Shown here piece by piece: positions 7,250-14,801 of a stretch of DNA of 39,364 nucleotides. The stretch lies in assembly GCA_019912885.1 (NCBI GenBank), contig JAIOHV010000057.1, positions 1 through 39,364 of the forward strand, in the 5' to 3' direction. The notes under the pieces were generated by a model. That model was given only the letters and a program-made list of their open reading frames with translations, ran no database searches and was not told where the DNA came from. Position numbers and translations under genes: made by a program. Source of the stretch: a bacterium. GTDB taxonomy: Bacteria > Lernaellota > Lernaellaia > JACKCT01. How positions within the stretch are numbered: position 1 is the stretch's first letter; each line of letters starts with the position of its first letter.

Positions 7250-8659
7250 ATGCGTTGTCATCATCCTGCCTTCATAGCGTTTGCGATGTTGCTCGCCGGG
7301 TTGTGCGTCTTCGCGTCGTTCGGTTGCGATGCCGGCGGCGGCTCGTCGCCTTCCGCCGCGGCCGATGATGACGACGCGGCGAGTGACGACGACGATTTGG
7401 CTGACGACGACTCCGCAACCGACGATGACATGGCGGACGACGACAACTCGGACGATGACACGTCTAACGATGACGATGCCGATGACGACGTTTCGGATGA
7501 TGACGATAGCGACGACGATACCGACGACGATACCTCGGATGACGATGCGGATCCCATGGGACTTCTGTTCGTGTACCCGGTCGACCCCGACGCCTATCCC
7601 GGTTCGGTCGACTTCGATGCGGCGGTAACGGACGCGTCTTTCACGTCATTCACGCCGGCGCCGCTGCCGGCTATCGACACCACGACGCTCGACGCCTGGG
7701 CCGAATCCAACGATTTTTACGTCATGGTCACGCCGGGCGAGTCCGCAACCGTCTACGACAACGGCGCATACGTCGCGCTGAACTTTTGGGCGCAGGAATA
7801 TTGGCAATACAGCCCGCTCACACGCTTTTATTCCTCGGGCGCCGTGCTGCTGCGTTACGACACGATCGCCAACACGTGGTCGACCGAACAGCGCCTTATC
7901 GGTGGCGACTTCGGCGGTTCGATCAACCTGCCGGGGATCAGTTGGCTCTACGACATGCCGGACGGCATCGGCATGATGAACATGGCGCTCAAATTCGAGT
8001 TCTTTTCCCTTGTGCCCGCGGCCTATTTCGAGGTCTACGATCCGAACGCGAAGTCGCACGATTTCCTGTGGGCGGGTGTCTCCTTGATGAGCGGTCTGCT
8101 CAATGACGTGAAGCTGCACTCGCACCGCCACGGTCGCCTGGTCGCCCTCGATCAACGGCTGTTCGACGATCCGAACGCGCGTCTTCTGGTCTATGACGGC
8201 GCGAACCTTTCGTTCGTGACACCGGCGTGGCCGGGTGCGCATTCGATCCGCAATATGTGGAGCGTCGGCGACGACGAGGAGTGGTTTTACGGCTCCTTCG
8301 GCAACCCGCCGCTTTTGCATCGGAACGGCACGACCTTCACCACGGACCATTTCGCGTTTCCGTGTTCGGCGTTCAACGAGATCCAGGGTCCCGATGAGCC
8401 GATCGTCCTGCATCCGGGTTACGGGTTTTCGTATCTCGACGAGGCGACCGACACGTGGCCGTGCGTCCGCGAGCCCACCGTTACCGGAAAGACAATTGCG
8501 TTGATCGCCGTGCGTGACGAGAAATTTTTCTACTTCGTCACGCGCGACGGCGCCGACGTGAAGGTGCATCAATACGACAACGGCGTCGTCAAATCGCTTC
8601 AGGCACCGACGGGATACCGCGGTGCGTTCGCCGAAAACGGAGCCGTGCTGTTGCCGTAA
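7250..8659 (+). CDS. Asp-rich lipoprotein of unknown function
   Basis: The 469-residue protein starts at an ATG with GGGAGGG upstream. The signal MRCHHPAFIAFAMLLAGLC ends in a lipobox-like FASFGC, making Cys26 the likely lipidated residue. Residues 39-100 are repeats of DDD with single Ala, Ser, Thr, Asn or Met, the same design as the linker of the gene at 4562. The remaining ~365 residues are rich in aromatic residues and short strand-like segments (WSVGDDEEWFYGSFGNPPLL, HPGYGFSYLDEATDTW), suggesting a beta-propeller-like fold, but I recognise no family. Probably anchored at the outer membrane or facing the periplasm. No operon partner is visible. Confidence 0.7.
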   Translation: MRCHHPAFIAFAMLLAGLCVFASFGCDAGGGSSPSAAADDDDAASDDDDLADDDSATDDDMADDDNSDDDTSNDDDADDDVSDDDDSDDDTDDDTSDDDADPMGLLFVYPVDPDAYPGSVDFDAAVTDASFTSFTPAPLPAIDTTTLDAWAESNDFYVMVTPGESATVYDNGAYVALNFWAQEYWQYSPLTRFYSSGAVLLRYDTIANTWSTEQRLIGGDFGGSINLPGISWLYDMPDGIGMMNMALKFEFFSLVPAAYFEVYDPNAKSHDFLWAGVSLMSGLLNDVKLHSHRHGRLVALDQRLFDDPNARLLVYDGANLSFVTPAWPGAHSIRNMWSVGDDEEWFYGSFGNPPLLHRNGTTFTTDHFAFPCSAFNEIQGPDEPIVLHPGYGFSYLDEATDTWPCVREPTVTGKTIALIAVRDEKFFYFVTRDGADVKVHQYDNGVVKSLQAPTGYRGAFAENGAVLLP

Positions 8660-8843
8660 TTCGATAACGCTGATTGTGGCGGACGGGCGTCGGCACGACG
8701 CGCCTGACGGAAATCGCTCCCGCCTCGCACAATCAACTTACGGCAAACCTGCGGTGCGCCTCACAGGCGCGCGCGGACGGCTGCGGTAAATTCGTGCGGG
8801 TTTCGCGTCGACACCATTCGCATCTAAAAGAGGGACGTCCCGC

Positions 8844-9248
8844 ATGGCCACGAAGATCTTCGTCAATCTGCCCGTGAAGGACCTTGCGCGATCGGTCGAG
8901 TTTTTCACCGCGCTCGGCTACGCGTTCAATCCGCAATTCACCGACGAAAACGCGACGTGCATGATCATCGCCGAGGACATCTACGCGATGCTGCTCGTCG
9001 AGCCGTTTTTCAAGAATTTCACGCCCAAGCCGATCGCCGACGCCACCGCGACGACTGAGGCTCTTGTCGCGCTCAGCCAGGATTCGCGCGAGGCCGTCGA
9101 CGAGATTTGCAACAAGGCATTCGCCGCGGGCGGGCGCAACTACAAGGCGCCGCAGGATCACGGCTTCATGTACGGCTGGGGTTTCGAGGATCCCGACGGC
9201 CACATCTGGGAGCACTTCTGGATGGACCCCGCGCACGTGCAGAAATAG
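8844..9248 (+). CDS. VOC family (glyoxalase/bleomycin-resistance fold) protein
   Basis: The 134-residue protein begins MATKIFVNLPVKDLARSVEF, typical of the first beta-alpha-beta module of the vicinal-oxygen-chelate fold. The second module ends in YGWGFEDPDGHIWEHFWMD, where His and Glu occupy positions used for metal binding in active relatives. Members include lactoylglutathione lyases, antibiotic-binding proteins and dioxygenases, so the substrate stays open. AGGGACG lies upstream of the ATG. The TAG stop is also the edge of the heptamer repeat starting at 9248. Confidence 0.85.
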   Translation: MATKIFVNLPVKDLARSVEFFTALGYAFNPQFTDENATCMIIAEDIYAMLLVEPFFKNFTPKPIADATATTEALVALSQDSREAVDEICNKAFAAGGRNYKAPQDHGFMYGWGFEDPDGHIWEHFWMDPAHVQK

Positions 9249-9296
9249 GAATCAGGAAATAGGAAACAGGAAATAGGAAATAGAAAAGAGAAAAGA
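9248..9296. repeat. Second heptamer tandem repeat, 7 units
   Basis: Seven 7-bp units follow directly from the VOC stop codon: GGAATCA, GGAAATA, GGAAACA, two GGAAATA, two GAAAAGA. The units match those at 7014-7111, so the family is dispersed in this chromosome. Confidence 0.9.
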
Positions 9297-9367
9297 GAAA
9301 CGCGCGGGCGCACGGTTCGTCCGCGCACATTCGCCCCGATTTCCTCGCATCCTTTTGTGTGAAATTT

Positions 9368-9411
9368 CTCCCTCGGTGTTCTCTGTGTCTTCTCCGTGCT
9401 CTCCGTGTTCC
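9368..9411. repeat. Low-complexity TCTCCGTGTTC-type repeat
   Basis: The stretch is built from variants of CTCCGTG and CTCTGTG with intervening TT or TC. On the opposite strand it reads as NTESTEKTQRTPRE, the kind of spurious peptide often deposited from such intergenic repeats. I treat it as non-coding DNA. It belongs to the gap 9249-9586, which holds no gene. Confidence 0.6.
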
Positions 9412-9421
9412 GCATAGCCGT

Positions 9422-9460
9422 CGTTCGAAAATCGAACGCCCTCTCCGAAAATCGAACACG
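9422..9460. repeat. Palindrome and half copy upstream of comM
   Basis: A perfect inverted repeat CGTTCGA-AAA-TCGAACG (9422-9438) is followed by a second, partial copy (CCGAAAATCGAACACG, ending at 9460). It could be an operator about 130 bp before the comM start or a simple dispersed palindrome. No regulator can be assigned. Confidence 0.45.
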
Positions 9461-9586
9461 TTACCCCGACGCTCGCCCCGTCGATCGTCAAAAAAGCCAG
9501 CATTTCCGCACTTCGCCTGACCGGCGCGGGGCTGGCACGGCCGTTGCTCTTCCTTGGCGCGACACGCATTCACGGGAGGCACGGTC

Positions 9587-10786
9587 ATGGGAATCATTGC
9601 GCGATCCGCGGCGGTCATCGGCGTCGAGGCGCTCGCGGTCGAGGTTCAGGTCGACGCGAGGCTGGGCACCTTCAATTTTCAGGTTGTCGGCCTTCCCGAC
9701 GGCGCCATACGCGAGGCGCGCGATCGCGTCATCTCCGCGATCCGCGCGGCCGGCTACTTCCTGCCGGACAGGCACATCACGGTTAACCTCGCGCCGTCGG
9801 ATCTGCGCAAGGAGGGTTCGGGTTACGATCTGCCGATCGCCGTCGGGGTGCTGACCGCGTCGCGCCTCGTGCCCGAGACCGACGCCATCAACGATTTCGT
9901 GATCATCGGCGAGCTGTCGCTGGATGGCGGCGTGCGTCCGGTGCGCGGCGTCCTCGCGGTCGCGCTGGCCGCGCGCGCGTGGGGCATGAAGGGCGTCATC
10001 GTGCCGGAGGCGAACGCGCAGGAAGCGGCGTTCGTGCAGGGCATCGACGTCATCGGCGTGACCGACCTGCCGCAAATCGTGCAGTTTTTACGCGGCGAGC
10101 TCGACATCGCGCCGACGCGCGTCGATCCGCAAAGCGTTCTCGCCGACAACCACGACGCAAGCGAACTCGACTACGCGCAGGTCGTGGGGCAAGAGCACGC
10201 CAAGCGCGCCATGGAGATCGCCGCGGCCGGCGGGCACAACGTCCTTCTCGCCGGCCCGCCGGGCGGCGGCAAGACGATGCTTGCGCGCAGGCTCACCACG
10301 ATCCTGCCGCCGATGTCGCTCGACGAGGCGCTCGAGGTCACGAAGATCCACTCCATCGCCGGGCGCCTGCCGGACAAGGCGGCCGTCATATCGCGTCGGC
10401 CGTTTGAATCGCCGCATCACACCATCAGCGACGCGGGGCTCGCGGGCGGCGGGGCAATACCCCGGCCGGGCACGATCAGCCTCGCGCATAACGGCGTGCT
10501 GTTCCTGGACGAGTTGCCGGAATTCTCCCGCCACGTCCTCGAAACGCTGCGCCAGCCGCTCGAAGAGGGCGACGTCACCGTCGTTCGCGCGGCGGCGGAT
10601 TGCACCTTTCCCGCGCGATTTTCCATGGTCGCGGCGATGAATCCCTGCCCCACGACCCAACAGCACCAGGAAAATACGCAAAACGCATCCGAACGCAACG
10701 CCGCGTTTAATAAAGGATACTCGCGCTTCCTTCCGCGTTGTCCGTGTACGCGCCTCCAGCGAGAGAGCGAAATCAGCCATGTGTGA
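9587..10786 (+). pseudogene. comM: comM/yifB, Mg-chelatase-like AAA+ ATPase, 3' part replaced
   Basis: The start [20 protein letters not shown] (ATG 9587, GGGAGG upstream) and the N-terminal domain ([14 protein letters not shown]) are standard for the YifB/ComM family. So are the Walker [17 protein letters not shown], the Walker [10 protein letters not shown] and the [22 protein letters not shown] motif. ComM is a hexameric helicase that aids integration of transforming DNA by branch migration. Family proteins are about 500 residues and continue MNPCPCG. Here homology stops after MNPCP (codon ending at 10651), and the frame runs 45 unrelated residues to a stop at 10786. The zinc-site and C-terminal Mg-chelatase regions are missing, so it should not work. 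The break is most simply read as the left junction of the element to the right. comM is a known integration target, for example for AbaR islands in Acinetobacter. Confidence 0.88.
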
Positions 10787-11505
10787 GTTCAAATCGAAAA
10801 AAAGCGCGTGCCTTGAAAATCGCGCATCGATCATGGGGGATTTGAATCGGCAGTCGCGGTGCCCACGGGGGACAAGCGCGATGGAAAAGGTTGCAGAGCG
10901 TGACATCCGGGCTCGGCCGCCGAATCCGAGCAGGAGCAAAAAGGGCGCGTTCCAACGGGTCTCAAAAAGCCCTTGACAGACAAACGGACATCAAAGTAGG
11001 AATAGCCTGTATACTTCGATAAGGCTATCAACAGCGGCTGAGAGAAGGCGATGTTTTTTCGGGCAAGCCACGAGCAGGCGGATCGATCCGCACGAGCCGT
11101 TGCGCTTTTTCCCTCGACGCCTCTGGAGGAGACGCTCGTTGAGCGACCCTCGACTTCATGGCGCCCAATGGGAGGCTATTGCCGCGAAGCTCGCGCGAGG
11201 TCCGACGCGTATCCCGTTCTCCTGCTGCTTGATCCGGCACAGTGCGTGCGTTGCGCGGATGCGGGCTTCCATGTTCAGCAGGAAGAGGACCGTGGCTTGG
11301 CGCGGGGTCGATCAGCGCGTCGTTGCTCCGTCAAACGAGGGATGCAGCAACGTAACCACGATTCACCAAAGGTCGAGGGGAGCGGGCGGGTTTTTCAACG
11401 GGTTACTAGAATAGCTGCCGGTGCAAAGGAATGGACTTTCACACCAGCAAAAGCGGCTTCAGTCCATTTCAGGCTGAACCGGCACATCAAAAGGGAGCAA
11501 TTGAA
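10787..11505. other. Left-end non-coding stretch of the element
   Basis: Between the end of the broken comM frame and the first cargo gene I find no convincing gene. Overlapping frames on both strands are Arg/Ser/Pro-rich with no domain or ribosome site. It contains TTGACA at 10974 and the inverted repeat described at 11002. Confidence 0.4.
11002..11028. repeat. Inverted repeat ATAGCCT-N13-AGGCTAT
   Basis: Perfect 7-bp arms flank a 13-bp AT-rich spacer that includes GTATAC. The size is near that of a recombinase core or dif-like site and it lies about 350 bp inside the left junction. It could equally be an operator or hairpin. Confidence 0.5.
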
Positions 11506-12057
11506 ATGAAAAGACTCTTCGCCATTTTTACATTTGCAGTTCTTTTGTGTGTGGTAATGGAAATTGTTGCGTCAAGTGAAGAACTCAAGAAAAGCAAAAT
11601 TTGGAGAGACCCAACAACCGGCTTAACATGGGAAACAAACCGTAATGTGGGTAATTGGCTTAAAGCTGGTTCTTATTGTGACAATCTAGAATTGGGTGGC
11701 TACAGTGATTGGAGGTTGCCCAATATTGACGAGCTACGAAGTCTAATCCGCAATTGTGATAATACAAGACGTGGTGGTAAATGCAATGTAAATGTTGTGT
11801 GCCTAAAAGTAAAAGGTTGCTATGATGAAGATAAATGTGCCTGTGATAATCCCGGGAATGACTCCTCTCATGGGGTCAAGGAGCTTTTTGGAGATTCCGC
11901 TTTGGGAAACGGTGATCTCTATTTTATTTGGTCTTCATCGAAACTTTCAGACCCCGATCGCCCAAGGGAAGCTTGGACAATAGGTTTTTATTGGGGAAAT
12001 CTTGTTCCTTTTGGCGTTGATTTAGATGAATCGATCGGATGGCGTTGTGTGCGTTAG
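11506..12057 (+). CDS. Exported DUF1566 protein, DGR variable-protein-like
   Basis: I choose the ATG at 11506, with GGGAGC 9 nt upstream, because it starts a clean signal peptide (MKRLFAIFTFAVLLCVVMEI, 183 residues in all). The upstream in-frame ATG at 11431 would bury that signal. The mature protein has the DUF1566 hallmarks DPTTGLTWE and GGYSDWRLPNIDELRSLI, then WSSS and the terminal WRCVR. DUF1566 proteins have a C-type-lectin-related fold and are common targets of diversity-generating retroelements, in which the last ~40 residues are the variable region. Here those are AWTIGFYWGNLVPFGVDLD and following. The gene is AT-rich compared with the host. It is probably a surface or secreted ligand-binding protein. 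No retroelement parts follow this copy. Confidence 0.8.
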   Translation: MKRLFAIFTFAVLLCVVMEIVASSEELKKSKIWRDPTTGLTWETNRNVGNWLKAGSYCDNLELGGYSDWRLPNIDELRSLIRNCDNTRRGGKCNVNVVCLKVKGCYDEDKCACDNPGNDSSHGVKELFGDSALGNGDLYFIWSSSKLSDPDRPREAWTIGFYWGNLVPFGVDLDESIGWRCVR

Positions 12058-12116
12058 ATGGTTGTGGGGGCGTGCTGGTCGCCGCGTATGGTTAATTTCG
12101 GTGAAAGGAGAATGCA

Positions 12117-12578
12117 TTGTCATTCACAAATGGTCTTCGGTTTCTTTTGGCGACGTTTATCGTTATTGTCCTCGGAGTCGCGTTCGCCTTTGCGGGAGGC
12201 GCAAGGATTAAAAACGTAATTGATGACCCTTCGAAGACAATGGGTGATATTATCGTCGAAATTGAAGGAACCGGCTCTTACTGGGTCGGGTGTACGGTTT
12301 TTCCTGTCGGACGCGGAAAATATGAGGTTGATCTTGATGCACAAAAAGTCTCCGCTCCGGGAACTGTGAAATTTCCTGCTGTAAGTAAAGCTGGAGGATT
12401 TAATACACTTACTGGAGGAGGCTTAGATTATACCGTAGCCCTATGGCAAGACAAAATATCGTTAAAAGAGTGTGAAAAAAAGTATGGCGCAAATTCAGAC
12501 AGTTGCCAATGGGCCAAAAGCAATGGTTACCAGATGGAAGGTAGACTAGACAGCAGAGAGGGGAAAATGACGCCTTAG
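12117..12578 (+). CDS. Small exported protein of unknown function
   Basis: A TTG start at 12117 with AAAGGAG 6 nt upstream gives 153 residues. The N-terminus MSFTNGLRFLLATFIVIVLG followed by VAFAFAGG is a clear signal peptide. The mature part has two strand-rich segments (DIIVEIEGTGSYWVGCTVFP, YEVDLDAQKV) and three Cys, and I recognise no domain. It sits 59 bp after the first DUF1566 gene and 13 bp before the next gene, so the three are probably co-transcribed. Composition is as AT-rich as its neighbours. Confidence 0.65.
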   Translation: MSFTNGLRFLLATFIVIVLGVAFAFAGGARIKNVIDDPSKTMGDIIVEIEGTGSYWVGCTVFPVGRGKYEVDLDAQKVSAPGTVKFPAVSKAGGFNTLTGGGLDYTVALWQDKISLKECEKKYGANSDSCQWAKSNGYQMEGRLDSREGKMTP

Positions 12579-12591
12579 GAGGTTTTACTAA

Positions 12592-13410
12592 ATGGGTTAC
12601 AGAGATCGTGTCAGGTGCATGAGACGTTCAGTTTTCGCGGGTGAACAGAATCTGGATCTGCTTCGTGGTCTAATAGCCCATCGACGTTCCCCTTTTACAA
12701 TAAATATACTCACTCGGACTCTAGCGAAAAAAGCCGCTTCTTTTTGGGTGCCATTCTTCTTCGTCGTTTTCTCACAACTACCGCTTGCTTCAACCGCTGT
12801 TTTTGCATTGGCAGAAGAACCATTCGCGGCAGGTGCATACTTCTCGTACCTTGCAACCACCCCTAAAGCGCTTGTTTACCGCTGCGAAGTTCTTGACCGA
12901 GTCACCCACTCTCCAATTAGCGGCGCGAATATCCGGCTTTCCGGGACAGTTCAGGATGATTTGAATCCACGCGAATATCAGCTATCGGCAAAAACTGGCG
13001 GCGATGGCATCGCAGTCTTTTTCCTCCGATGGGATGCATGGAAATGGGCTCCCGGAAAGGATGACGTCAATGCCGCGCAACGCATTGAGGTGTCCCATCC
13101 CGAACATCAATTTTTTACTTCAAGCTCATACAAATTAAGCTCTCTTCAGCGGTCAAATTCATCCTATGATTTCCCTGCCGGAAAAGCAGATGAGGGTGCT
13201 TGGTTTGACAGAATGAACCCGAAAATGTTTTTTCTCTCTTCTTCGGGATCGAGTTCAGATCTTTTTAATAAAGTACGGAATAGGGATTATGGCAATTCCA
13301 TACGCTCATTGGATGCCTCAGTCCAGCCTGGTGCTAAGGCAGGTCTATTTGCGGTATTTGAGGAGACCATTTTTATGGACCCGATCAGCACCATCAGGGT
13401 GATCCCTTGA
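12592..13410 (+). CDS. Exported or membrane-anchored protein of unknown function
   Basis: The 272-residue protein follows a strong AGGAGG. A basic N-terminus of about 45 residues precedes a hydrophobic stretch (FWVPFFFVVFSQLPLASTAV) that could be a signal or anchor. After it, CEVLDRVTHSPISGANIRLS resembles the first strands of carboxypeptidase-regulatory or Ig-like beta-sandwich domains, which are common in secreted proteins. The rest is unrecognised. It lies between two DUF1566 genes in the same orientation and shares their AT-rich composition. An in-frame ATG nearer the hydrophobic stretch is absent, so the long N-region stands. Confidence 0.6.
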   Translation: MGYRDRVRCMRRSVFAGEQNLDLLRGLIAHRRSPFTINILTRTLAKKAASFWVPFFFVVFSQLPLASTAVFALAEEPFAAGAYFSYLATTPKALVYRCEVLDRVTHSPISGANIRLSGTVQDDLNPREYQLSAKTGGDGIAVFFLRWDAWKWAPGKDDVNAAQRIEVSHPEHQFFTSSSYKLSSLQRSNSSYDFPAGKADEGAWFDRMNPKMFFLSSSGSSSDLFNKVRNRDYGNSIRSLDASVQPGAKAGLFAVFEETIFMDPISTIRVIP

Positions 13411-13447
13411 AACTTCAAGACAAATTTGAATGTGAAAGGAGAATATT

Positions 13448-14491
13448 ATGAGAAATATGATGGTCACATTAGCTGTATTAGTATTACTATTTTTTGCAGT
13501 TGGCATCTCGGATGCAGTTAATTGGCCAAAAAATATCTCCGGTGATTGGAGTTTGGATTGGCCGGAAATGTTTGGGAGTGATGACGGTGATTGTACTATC
13601 GTACAGAATGGTGATTCAATAAATTTCACAGTCAGCACTAGTCATGTTAATTTCCGAATCCGAAACGGCGCCATTAGATGGGTTGGCACATATAGAGATG
13701 GGGTTCTTGATGTGCAAACTAAATTTGACGAAGATCAAGGTTACGGTGCGACGAAAAAAGTTAGCTGCTCTTGTGTTTTTAACTGGAGGTCAAATCTGAC
13801 ATTAGTCCCCAGTTCTTGGAATTGCTCAAAAACGCTTTTTGTTAATGGTACTGAGAGCCTTACGGAGAGATTGGGAGGTCCGAATAGGCTGATAATGAGA
13901 GGACATATGTTGGAACGGATTTTCCCCAATGATTTAGGACACGCTTTCCAAAACGAGCTACTAAATTCAGAAAGCTCACAAAGCGATTCACAAACTAGAA
14001 GCCAGCCTCGACCTGCCAACCAGCCTAAACCTGCCAGTCAGAGTCAAATTTGGATAGACCCCGCAACTGGCTTGACCTGGCAGGTATCTCCGACGGGCGG
14101 GTCAATGGAATGGCAAGCGGCTAAGTTCCATTGCGCGGCCTTGAGCTTGGGTGGTTCGAGCGACTGGCGGTTGCCGACGATAGGTGAGCTTCGGAGCCTG
14201 ATCCGGGGCTGCCCGGCGACGCAGAAAGATGGCTCGTGCGGGGCGACGGATTCGTGTTTGACCCACAGTTGTTGGAATGACCCTTGTAAGGGGTGTTCGA
14301 ATAGGGTTGGTCCTGGTCCGGATGGTGCGTATTGGCCTCCGGAACTTCCGGGTACGGTTACTGGGTATTGGTCGTCCTCGGCGGTCGCGAACGAACGCGA
14401 ACGCGGCAGAGCGTGGGCCGTCCATTTCAAAAACGGCCAGGTCAACCTCCACACCGTCCTCCTCGACTACGATGCGCGCTGTGTGCGTTAG
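13448..14491 (+). CDS. Exported two-part protein ending in a DUF1566 domain, DGR variable-protein candidate
   Basis: A signal peptide (MRNMMVTLAVLVLLFFAVGI, AGGAG upstream) leads to an unrecognised N-terminal domain of ~150 residues. A Gln/Pro/Ser linker (about 177-200) and a DUF1566 domain follow: DPATGLTWQ, GGSSDWRLPTIGELRSLI, GYWSSS and terminal DARCVR. The last ~45 codons (VANERERGRAWAVHFKNGQV and on) match the place and look of a DGR variable region, where AAY-type template codons diversify. Composition changes within the gene: AT-rich up to about 14040, then GC-rich through the DUF1566 part, so it is mosaic. A hairpin and a broken avd gene follow at once, the order expected of a retroelement cassette. 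The ligand is unknown. Confidence 0.82.
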   Translation: MRNMMVTLAVLVLLFFAVGISDAVNWPKNISGDWSLDWPEMFGSDDGDCTIVQNGDSINFTVSTSHVNFRIRNGAIRWVGTYRDGVLDVQTKFDEDQGYGATKKVSCSCVFNWRSNLTLVPSSWNCSKTLFVNGTESLTERLGGPNRLIMRGHMLERIFPNDLGHAFQNELLNSESSQSDSQTRSQPRPANQPKPASQSQIWIDPATGLTWQVSPTGGSMEWQAAKFHCAALSLGGSSDWRLPTIGELRSLIRGCPATQKDGSCGATDSCLTHSCWNDPCKGCSNRVGPGPDGAYWPPELPGTVTGYWSSSAVANERERGRAWAVHFKNGQVNLHTVLLDYDARCVR

Positions 14492-14537
14492 CCGACCGTG
14501 ATTTTGGTAATTTGGTTCTTCGGTCCTTTGGTCATTT

Positions 14538-14558
14538 TCACGCGCCGAAGGCGCGTGA
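14538..14558 (+). repeat. 9-bp hairpin downstream of the variable-protein gene
   Basis: A perfect stem TCACGCGCC with loop GAA lies 46 bp after the stop. Characterised DGRs need a short stem-loop just downstream of the variable region for target recognition, and this could be such an element. It could also be part of a terminator: a second, imperfect stem and ATAATTTTTTT (14588-14598) follow. Confidence 0.5.
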
Positions 14559-14600
14559 TCCCGGTCCAAGGCGAAGCCCTGGTCGAAATAATTTTTTTGA

Positions 14601-14780
14601 ATGGCGAAATACGACCATCTGCCGATTTACAAGAAGGCGCTAGAACTAACTGTGTAAGTTGAGGATACGGTGAAAAACTTTTCCCATTACCACAACTACA
14701 CCATTGGCACGCGCCTGCGGGACGTCTGCTGAGAGGTCATGACGGGCATCGTAAAGGCGAACAACAAGCCAGTTATGTAA
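14601..14780 (+). pseudogene. avd: Decayed avd gene (DGR accessory four-helix-bundle protein)
   Basis: From the ATG at 14601 the single frame reads MAKYDHLPIYKKALELTV, stop, VEDTVKNFSHYHNYTIGTRL plus RDVC, stop, EVMTGIVKANNKPVM, stop. This matches the beginning of the bAvd/four-helix-bundle proteins of diversity-generating retroelements, which typically read YDHLPIYK...F.RYHKYTLG..LR...V..I..AN and are about 120 residues. Two in-frame nonsense codons (TAA 14655, TGA 14730) and loss of the second half show it is dead. The position, 109 bp after a DUF1566 gene on the same strand, is where avd sits in intact cassettes. The reverse transcriptase and template repeat that should follow are replaced by the opposite-strand activator gene. 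Identification is from memory of the family; I could not search. Confidence 0.8.
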
Positions 14781-14801
14781 CATTTCACATTGACAATCCT
14801 T

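Noticed and set aside
11051-11509. A 152-residue plus-strand frame before the first DUF1566 gene
   Set aside because: No ribosome site, no domain, biased composition, and it overlaps the signal-peptide start of the real gene in another frame.
14601-14780. A complete DGR with reverse transcriptase in this window
   Set aside because: All large frames from 14.8 to 24 kb were read and none has reverse-transcriptase motifs; only the variable proteins and a dead avd remain.
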